Part shown: in pieces, positions 1 through 5,082 of the stretch
Layout: each line of letters begins with the position of its first letter
Position numbering within the stretch: the first letter of the stretch is position 1
Assembly (NCBI GenBank): GCA_026197195.1
Contig: JAPHUG010000319.1
Span: forward strand, 1 to 5,082
Direction of reading: 5' to 3'
DNA from: Sedimenticola sp.
Lineage (GTDB): Bacteria; Pseudomonadota; Gammaproteobacteria; Chromatiales; Chromatiaceae
Length of the DNA stretch: 5,082 nt
Made by a program: the position numbers and the translations under genes
The notes under the pieces: generated by a model
Seen by the model: the letters and a program-made list of their open reading frames with translations, nothing else
What the model was told of the DNA's origin: nothing
Databases searched by the model: none

Positions 1-2
1 CT

Positions 3-362
3 GAAGCGATCACCGGCTATGATCCCGCCGCCCTCGATCAACAGTTTCAGGCAGGCGACAGTATTGTACGCATCTGTCGCGATCTGCGGTCGGGGCGTCT
101 GCGTTTGCCACCTGGCGTCAAGTTTTCGGATATCCGTGAACGGCTGCAGAAAAATGCAGACCTCTATGCCAAGCATCCCCAGTTGACCAAGGACGGCAAA
201 AAAATCAGCCTGATCGACTCGCTGATCAACGACCTTAACCTGAAGAAGGGCAAGAACAACACCTATATCACGGCCCATCATAAACAGAAGGACTGGTACT
301 GTACCAACAGGCCCCAGATCGAAGCGCCGGTCGTCCTGCCCTCTATCGTGGAGCGCAAATAA
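3..362 (+). CDS. 3' end of an unrecognised protein gene (5' end outside window)
   Basis: The frame is open from the left edge to the TAA at 360-362, giving 119 visible residues; the true start lies upstream. A TTG at 105 could be taken as a start, but it has no good ribosome binding site. The 34 codons before it read as ordinary protein (starting EAITGYDPAALDQQFQAGDS), so I treat the gene as continuing from upstream. The visible part is hydrophilic and lysine-rich, with no membrane segment. It has a helix-like, charged middle (around residues 40-82 of the fragment), two cysteines (ICRD, residue 25; DWYCTNRP, residue 100) and an HHKQKDW stretch near the end. I do not recognise the family and assign no function. 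Its stop overlaps the start of the next gene by one base, which argues for a shared transcript and possibly a shared process with the large exported protein. Coding status is well supported; the function is unknown. Confidence 0.75.
   Translation, partial: EAITGYDPAALDQQFQAGDSIVRICRDLRSGRLRLPPGVKFSDIRERLQKNADLYAKHPQLTKDGKKISLIDSLINDLNLKKGKNNTYITAHHKQKDWYCTNRPQIEAPVVLPSIVERK
350..353 (+). promoter_or_regulatory. Ribosome binding site (GGAG) of the large gene, inside the upstream gene
   Basis: GGAG lies 8 bases before the ATG at 362 and within the last codons of the upstream frame (the Glu-Arg-Lys end). The stop and start share the sequence TAATG. This supports ATG 362 as the real start and suggests translational coupling. 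The signal peptide that begins exactly there supports the same start. Confidence 0.7.
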
Positions 363-3300
363 TGAAGTCACTCACTGCACGGTTACTCCATGGCCTGTTG
401 CTGATCACCCTGGTTGTTACCGCTGTCCATGCCGAGGCGCCGGGTCCCCTGGGGGTGAAAGTTTTTGAACAGACCGTCGATGGCACACGCAAACCGATGG
501 CCAATGTCCGGGTGCATATCGGCAGCCGACATGCCGCCACTGACACCAGGGGGATGGCAATCTTCGAAGGCCTGCCTGGGGGTAAATACAAGCTGAGTGT
601 GGAGCAGGCGGACTACCAGACTCTGACCCAGCAGATTACCCTGGCCAATGGTGCCCGCGAGGCGATCGACCTGACACTGACACCGGCTGCTCTGGTGCAG
701 TGGGGTGGTCGGGTTGTTATCGAGGGGGGTGATCAGCCGATTGCCGGGGTGATGGTGGTGCTGGATCCCATCGAGGTGAAATCATCGCTTGCCGGACAGG
801 GCCATTCGGTCACAACTTGGGATGGACGGTTTGAGTTTATCGACCTGCCGGTCGGCCGCTATCAACTCAGCGCCAATGCCCCCGGCTATGGATCGATCAG
901 CCAGCCGGTGGAGGTGGTTGCCCGGGATATGTCCAAACAGGTCGAGATCGATGGGCCGATGATCGATGGTGTGGCGCTGGATATCTGTCGCGAGTGGGGT
1001 AAAAACTGTAACAAGCCGGCTGCCGACCTGTTTTGTCAGCAGCAGAACTATTTCGAGGCGGAAGAGTTTCGGGTTGAGAATGATAAGCCACCGACCCGAA
1101 TCATCACCTCTGGAAAAGTGTGTGAAGGTGATAGCTGTGACCGTATCAGCTGGATAAAGTGTGTCGGTGATCAACAGGAACCCCTGCAGCTGACTCTGAA
1201 GGCCGAATCAAAGAGCGTCAGTCAGCCGGTAAAGGTGACGGATCAGGTGACGGGCAAACCGATCTCCGGCGCCACCATTGCACTGGCGGAAACCTGGCCC
1301 AGCGGTGCCATTGCCGAGTTGAAGAGTGATGGATCGGGAATGGCCCATTTCAAGGGACTGCAGCTCGGACAGGCCAACCACCAGGGCGATAACGGGCAGG
1401 TGAGCCTGTCGCGACGGCAGATCACCGCCCATGTTGCAGCAGAGGGCTATGTCTCCACCGTTGTACCGCTGGCGCTCTCTGAGCGCGCTTCCCAACTGAA
1501 TGTCACACTCTCCCCACTGACCGAGCAGCAGGAGCTGGAGCCTAATAACGATCTTGAACATGGACAGGAGGTGCGCGTGGGTGCCTCCATCCGTTTCAAG
1601 ATTGCTGAGCGGGGCGACCGTGATTTCTTTAAATACAGGCTACCCGAAGCGGCAAAGTTGACAGTAACGATTGATGCAGCGCCCCTAGAGACATTGTTAC
1701 ATCTGCGTGATAGCGATGGTAAATCGATCAGGCAGCAGGGGGCTCATGTCAGCAAACCGAATATTTTTGAGCAGCGCCTGGTCAGTGGCAGTTACTCGAT
1801 CGAGGCCTCCGAATGGGGTAATAATGCCAGCGACCCGGAGGCCAGTCTGACATTAACGATTGCCGCAGAGCCGGCAGTCGATCCCAATGAACCAAATCAG
1901 ACTATTGAATCAGCACGCATCATCAATCTGAATCAGCAGGTCTCCGGCCTGATCTGGCCAGTGGGAGATCGTGATTTCTATCGCCTCGAAGTAAAGCAGG
2001 CCGGTATTCTTCGACTTAGCGATTGGCATAAAAGCCTGCAACGCCATGTAAAGATCTACTCCAATCTGGGAAAACAGCTGGCAGAGCAGGGTAGCTATGC
2101 CAACAAACCACTCTCTCTGGAGTATGCGGTTACCCCGGGGGTCTATCTGATCGAGATGATGGAGTGGGGTAACAATGATGCCTCACTGGAACCCTACCGC
2201 CTTTCAGTAGTGATGATGCCCGACGACGGCGTGGTCGATTCGGTGCAGGAACCGGGGGAGATGCGTGCCGCCCGTTCACTGCCCTCCCATATCTGGTTTG
2301 CCAGTACGATTCTGCCCATCGGTGACCGCGATCTGTTCAGCGTCAATATTCCCGGTGCAGGTGTGCTGCGTATGCAGAGCAAGGGGCCGCTGCAGCGTCA
2401 CCTCAGGGTGTTCGATGCCAAAGGCAAACAGCTGCAGGAGGTGGGGGCCTATGAGAACAAATCGGCGCAACTCAACTGGCACGCCGATGGACCCGGGACG
2501 GTCTTTGTCTCGATCGAGGAGTGGGGCAATAACAGCTACTCAGCACTGCCCTACTCGATGCGGGTCTGGTTTGAACGGGCAGACGAGATCGACTTCCAAC
2601 AGCGTAACGAGAACTTTGACCAGGCGACGCCACTGGTGCCGGGGGATACCGTTTATGGCAGTTACCTGCCAATAAGGGATCAGGACTTCTACGCCGTGGA
2701 TATCGACTTTCCGGGTATGCTGGAGGTGAGTGCGACTTCAGCTCAACAGACCCATCTGCGGATATTCGACAGTCAGCGGAAGATGATTGCCGAACGAGGG
2801 GCCTATGAGAACAAGACCGCCGAGTTGCGGCCTGAGGTGAACAAGGGCATCTACTATATCCTGCTGAGTGAGTGGGGTAATAATGCCGCCTCAACCGAAC
2901 CCTATGAACTGAAGCTGGCGCTACAACGTGCTGAACCGACGGAAACACAGCCACTGGCCGAGGACCCGCCGCGGCTGCTGCTGGATGGTGAGGCGCAATC
3001 CTTCTCGATTGACCAGCGCGGAGACCGTGATCGCTTCCTGTTTGAGGTGGCCAAGGCCGGCGAGGTCAAGCTGAGTATCGCCAGCCAGGTGCAGACCCTG
3101 GTCCGGGTATATAACGACCAGACCGACAAGCTGATTCACGAATCCGGCCACTACGATCCGGTTAAATGGTCTCTGCCGCTGAAGTTGGATGGACCGGTTC
3201 GCCTCCGTATAGAGCTGAGCGAATGGGGTAACAATGCCACCTCTAGGGAACCGGGCTTCATCATGGTCGACAGCCGGGGGCGTACACTCCAGGCCGAACA

Positions 3301-5062
3301 TATCGAATCAACCCCCGATGGCTCTTTCCCCGAACAGGTCTCATTCAAGCGGGTGGCCCTCAAGCATGCTGATCCGGCTACCCGTTGTGAGCTCGACCTT
3401 AATGATGATGGGCGGGCCGAAGTGACACTCAACAGCGACCAGGCCAAAAGCGCACGCTTCCCCCGCGAAGGGCGTTATGTGGTTGAGTCCAAGTGTTTTG
3501 GTACTGATGGCCAGATTGCACGGCAGAAACTCTGGGTGCAGGCCACCGGTAATCGTGCCCGTGAGGGGATTGCCCTGTTCCTCAACTCGCCGATGGAGGG
3601 ACAGACGATCGACCGGCCCGTCAAACTGGCGGCCCAGGCGATCAGTTATAGTGGCCGGCCGGTTGCCGGTGTGCGATACAAACTGGATGGTGCTGTTCTG
3701 GCTACGGACTATACAGCACCCTACGATGTCGATGTGAACTGGCAGGCGCTGGCTGCGGGAAAGCATACCGTGGAAGTAGTGGCCTACGATGCCGCCGGCG
3801 TCGAGGCGAAGGTCAGTCGGCAATTCAATCTGTCAGAATACTTTGATATCTCTCCGCCCGATGGCGCGGTGCTCTCCGGCGAGGCGATCCGGGTCAGTTG
3901 GCTGGCACCCAAACATGGTGAGTCACTGCTGCGCTATCGCAAACAGGGCACCACCGAGTGGCAGACCCTGCGGGGAGAGAGTGGTCGGCTGCGGGTGATC
4001 GAGCTGAGGGGTCTGGAACCCACGGTGCCTTACGAGATACAGCCGATGGGTGGCAGTAAGGAAGGTCCGGTACAGACCCTGACCCGGGTCAAGGGGCTGG
4101 CCTTTGGCCGCAGCCGCTATGGTGCCAATATTCGCCGGGATTATGACCAGCGGGTGGGTATCAGCGTCCGTAATAACGGTGATGAGCCGCTGAGTGTTCG
4201 CCTTGAGTGCGGTAAACCGAAGGACCCCATGCTATTGGTCGGTTTTGTCGGTGAAGGTTCGGAGGATAAGCCGATCAACCTGGCACCGGGAGAGGTGCGT
4301 GAGTTCCTCCTCGGTATCAGTGCCCAGGATGTGAACACGGCCGATCACGCCGTGCCTATCCGTATCGTCTCGGACACCGGCTTGAGCGATGAGGCCGAGG
4401 TGGCAGTCCATGTGCGCCTGCCCCATGTCGAACTGGTGTGGGAGGATCTCGGCCCACTGCCTCTGGGACACGGGCGAAAACTGCGCCTGCGTAACAAGGG
4501 GGACACCATTACCGACCTCCAGGTGAGTAGTGAAAAGAACCAGGCGGTACGGATCTCACCGACGGTACAACATGGCCTGCTCTCCAGCGGACATAGCCAG
4601 GAGTTTACCGTCACCCCCCGCTTCTATGACGGTTTTACCGGAGTCAAAAGCAAGATCCTGGCCCGTGGTCTGAATAAGTCGTTCGACTACCCCTACGAGA
4701 TGAAACTGGCCAAGGGTGAGAGTGTGCGGCAGATCTGGCTCTTCCCGGGCTTAGATCCCACGGACGAGGCGTTGCGCGACAAGGAGCCGGAGTTGATTGC
4801 CCATGCGGCAAAGGCAGAGAGCCTTGATCCCACTGTGGTTGATTGGCGTCGCCGTGATAACCCAGAGGATCTTGACCGTGACGGCCGGGCGGATCGCTTC
4901 TTCCCCGAGGCGCCACCGACCAGTGCAACCAATTCACCGACGATGGCATTCATGGACTCGGCCTGCGAGCTGAGTTCTTCCGACGCGCTGGCGCTCTCCT
5001 CGGCGTTGGCCGCGTTCTGCTGGGTGACCTTGTCCATCTGGGCAATCGCGGTGTTGACCTGA
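362..5062 (+). CDS. Large exported multi-domain beta-sandwich protein with five EWGNN/PPC-like repeats; 3' end probably not native
   Basis: The frame gives 1566 residues from ATG 362. Residues 1-24 are a typical Sec signal peptide: basic start, LLLITLVV core, AVHA before cleavage. Two carboxypeptidase-regulatory/CnaB-like beta domains follow (about 29-108 and 113-195; D.RG.A.F.GLP.G.Y and T..GRFEF.DLPVGRYQLS patterns). Then come a six-Cys module (C209, C216, C225, C254, C259, C267), a third regulatory-like domain (about 280-384), and five PPC-like units (about 391-970). After these are a PKD-like domain with DLNDDGRAE (about 985-1060, C1009 and C1045), an Ig-like domain (about 1070-1156), an Fn3-like domain (about 1160-1245), and two Ig/NEW3-like domains (about 1258-1352 and 1354-1450). 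A loop DLDRDGRAD sits at 1503-1511. No protease, hydrolase or other catalytic motif is visible, so a binding, adhesive or structural role in the periplasm or outside the cell is inferred, not shown. Residues from about 1513 onward are antisense of a chemotaxis receptor gene, so the native C terminus is missing. The gene is coupled to the upstream frame. Confidence 0.85.
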   Translation: MKSLTARLLHGLLLITLVVTAVHAEAPGPLGVKVFEQTVDGTRKPMANVRVHIGSRHAATDTRGMAIFEGLPGGKYKLSVEQADYQTLTQQITLANGAREAIDLTLTPAALVQWGGRVVIEGGDQPIAGVMVVLDPIEVKSSLAGQGHSVTTWDGRFEFIDLPVGRYQLSANAPGYGSISQPVEVVARDMSKQVEIDGPMIDGVALDICREWGKNCNKPAADLFCQQQNYFEAEEFRVENDKPPTRIITSGKVCEGDSCDRISWIKCVGDQQEPLQLTLKAESKSVSQPVKVTDQVTGKPISGATIALAETWPSGAIAELKSDGSGMAHFKGLQLGQANHQGDNGQVSLSRRQITAHVAAEGYVSTVVPLALSERASQLNVTLSPLTEQQELEPNNDLEHGQEVRVGASIRFKIAERGDRDFFKYRLPEAAKLTVTIDAAPLETLLHLRDSDGKSIRQQGAHVSKPNIFEQRLVSGSYSIEASEWGNNASDPEASLTLTIAAEPAVDPNEPNQTIESARIINLNQQVSGLIWPVGDRDFYRLEVKQAGILRLSDWHKSLQRHVKIYSNLGKQLAEQGSYANKPLSLEYAVTPGVYLIEMMEWGNNDASLEPYRLSVVMMPDDGVVDSVQEPGEMRAARSLPSHIWFASTILPIGDRDLFSVNIPGAGVLRMQSKGPLQRHLRVFDAKGKQLQEVGAYENKSAQLNWHADGPGTVFVSIEEWGNNSYSALPYSMRVWFERADEIDFQQRNENFDQATPLVPGDTVYGSYLPIRDQDFYAVDIDFPGMLEVSATSAQQTHLRIFDSQRKMIAERGAYENKTAELRPEVNKGIYYILLSEWGNNAASTEPYELKLALQRAEPTETQPLAEDPPRLLLDGEAQSFSIDQRGDRDRFLFEVAKAGEVKLSIASQVQTLVRVYNDQTDKLIHESGHYDPVKWSLPLKLDGPVRLRIELSEWGNNATSREPGFIMVDSRGRTLQAEHIESTPDGSFPEQVSFKRVALKHADPATRCELDLNDDGRAEVTLNSDQAKSARFPREGRYVVESKCFGTDGQIARQKLWVQATGNRAREGIALFLNSPMEGQTIDRPVKLAAQAISYSGRPVAGVRYKLDGAVLATDYTAPYDVDVNWQALAAGKHTVEVVAYDAAGVEAKVSRQFNLSEYFDISPPDGAVLSGEAIRVSWLAPKHGESLLRYRKQGTTEWQTLRGESGRLRVIELRGLEPTVPYEIQPMGGSKEGPVQTLTRVKGLAFGRSRYGANIRRDYDQRVGISVRNNGDEPLSVRLECGKPKDPMLLVGFVGEGSEDKPINLAPGEVREFLLGISAQDVNTADHAVPIRIVSDTGLSDEAEVAVHVRLPHVELVWEDLGPLPLGHGRKLRLRNKGDTITDLQVSSEKNQAVRISPTVQHGLLSSGHSQEFTVTPRFYDGFTGVKSKILARGLNKSFDYPYEMKLAKGESVRQIWLFPGLDPTDEALRDKEPELIAHAAKAESLDPTVVDWRRRDNPEDLDRDGRADRFFPEAPPTSATNSPTMAFMDSACELSSSDALALSSALAAFCWVTLSIWAIAVLT
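1532..3271 (+). repeat. Five tandem PPC-like coding repeats with EWGNN signature
   Basis: This is an intragenic repeat array inside the large gene. Approximate units are 1532-1861, 1877-2218, 2234-2575, 2582-2926 and 2933-3271. Each has, in order, a GDRDF-like element (RGDRDFF, VGDRDFY, IGDRDLF, IRDQDFY, RGDRDRF), a strand of the LRVFD type, a G-[ASH]-[YH] element (GAYENK in units 3 and 4) and an invariant EWGNN, usually followed by a Pro-Tyr-x-Leu type strand. The EWGNN codons begin at 1811, 2162, 2519, 2870 and 3221, so the spacing is 117, 119, 117 and 117 codons. The D.DF start and the closing Y.L.V strand match the general plan of bacterial pre-peptidase C-terminal (PPC) domains, which are small beta sandwiches in secreted proteins. 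The EWGNN box is, as far as I can tell, not a general PPC hallmark. The family assignment is from pattern only. Confidence 0.85.
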
Positions 5063-5082
5063 TCGATGCCCTGGGACTGCTC
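4693..5082 (-). CDS. Methyl-accepting chemotaxis protein, C-terminal fragment (trusted part about 4897-5082)
   Basis: Read on the minus strand from the right edge, the frame gives EQSQGIDQVNTAIAQMDKV, then TQQNAANAEESASASEEL, then SSQAESMNAIVGELVALVGG. This is the conserved last helix of the MCP cytoplasmic signalling domain, which transmits chemoreceptor state to CheA/CheW and is modified by CheR/CheB. The SASEELSS stretch fits the C-terminal methylation-helix consensus, with the Glu pair at about 4975-4980. The rest of the receptor (sensor, membrane segments, HAMP, hairpin tip) would lie beyond the right edge. After about GGASGKK (4897) the frame runs on to a stop at 4693, but this 68-residue Ser/Arg-rich tail is the antisense of the large plus-strand gene and has no MCP character. 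MCPs usually end some 20-40 residues after this point with their own linker and tail, so the fragment is joined to foreign sequence at its 3' end. Identity of the conserved part is near certain; the gene end is not native. Confidence 0.85.
   Translation of the reverse strand, partial: EQSQGIDQVNTAIAQMDKVTQQNAANAEESASASEELSSQAESMNAIVGELVALVGGASGKKRSARPSRSRSSGLSRRRQSTTVGSRLSAFAAWAINSGSLSRNASSVGSKPGKSQICRTLSPLASFIS
4897..4912. other. Breakpoint between the large gene and the antisense MCP gene
   Basis: Left of this point the plus strand reads as protein in keeping with the large gene, up to DLDRDGRADR (residue 1512). Right of it the minus strand reads as MCP. Neither gene reaches a plausible natural end: the plus frame only stops at 5060-5062 inside antisense MCP sequence, and the minus frame only stops at 4693 inside antisense of the large gene. 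The exact base cannot be fixed because both readings are tolerable across GGASGKK. No inverted repeat, target duplication or transposase is visible here. It could be a genomic rearrangement or an assembly join. Confidence 0.65.

Noticed and set aside
105..362. TTG at 105 as the start of an 85-residue gene.
   Set aside because: The frame is open to the left edge with protein-like codons, and no good ribosome binding site precedes the TTG. It is better read as the 3' end of a longer gene.
992..1006. EWGKN at residues 211-215, encoded by gagtggggtaa like the EWGNN boxes of the repeats, as a possible sixth repeat unit.
   Set aside because: It is not preceded by the GDRDF or G-x-Y elements, lies in the six-Cys module and is out of register with the 117-residue period. 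Chance resemblance is more likely.
2265..2675. A 136-codon plus-strand frame overlapping repeat units 3 and 4.
   Set aside because: The translation is Arg/Cys/Ser-rich without motifs, while the main frame here carries the conserved repeat. It is a shadow frame.
2472..2954. A 160-codon open frame on the minus strand, and a similar one at 3341-3823.
   Set aside because: Both lie wholly within the well-supported repeat and Ig-like coding sequence on the plus strand. Their translations are rich in Arg/Ser/Pro or lack any domain pattern, as expected of shadow frames in GC-rich coding DNA.
1532..3271. Tandem DNA repeats considered as a CRISPR array or mobile-element repeats.
   Set aside because: The period is about 351 bases, the units are diverged at DNA level, and they keep the coding frame with protein-level conservation. 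These are domain duplications.
4693..4896. Ser/Arg-rich C-terminal extension of the chemotaxis protein as a novel tail.
   Set aside because: It is exactly antisense to the large gene's coding sequence and lacks the usual MCP tail features, so run-on translation past the breakpoint explains it better.

Overview
The window (about 5.1 kb, moderately GC-rich, dense coding) looks like bacterial chromosome or a metagenome-assembled contig. A methyl-accepting chemotaxis protein (MCP) tail, a Sec signal peptide without a Gram-positive wall-sorting motif, and the codon use suggest a Gram-negative proteobacterium, probably a gammaproteobacterium. That placement is inference; no taxonomic marker gene is present.

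Layout: (1) Bases 1-362 hold the 3' end of an open reading frame that enters from the left edge. It encodes a small, lysine-rich protein end that I do not recognise. (2) Its stop codon overlaps by one base the ATG of a very large gene (362 to about 4897, formally open to 5062), which fills nearly all of the window. The product is an exported, modular, all-beta protein. It has a signal peptide, two carboxypeptidase-regulatory/CnaB-like domains, a six-cysteine module and a third regulatory-like domain. Next come five tandem PPC-like units, each carrying an EWGNN signature, at a period of about 117 residues. It ends with a PKD-like domain, a bacterial Ig-like domain, an Fn3-like domain, two further Ig-like domains and a calcium-loop-like DLDRDGRAD sequence. 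No catalytic domain is visible, so a binding, adhesive or structural envelope or extracellular role is the best inference. (3) From about 4897-4912 to the right edge, the sequence on the minus strand is the conserved C-terminal signalling helix of an MCP. The long plus-strand frame simply runs on through its antisense.

The two outer features matter most for interpretation. The big gene and its upstream neighbour look translationally coupled (TAATG overlap, GGAG ribosome binding site inside the upstream gene), so they are probably one operon whose promoter lies outside the window. At the right, both the big gene and the MCP lose their natural C-terminal ends at the same point. That indicates either a real rearrangement or a chimeric assembly join, and the last 50 or so residues of the long translation should not be trusted.

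The most distinctive biology is the EWGNN repeat array combined with the Cys-rich and Ig-like modules. No RNA gene, CRISPR array, insertion sequence, or clear promoter or terminator is visible.
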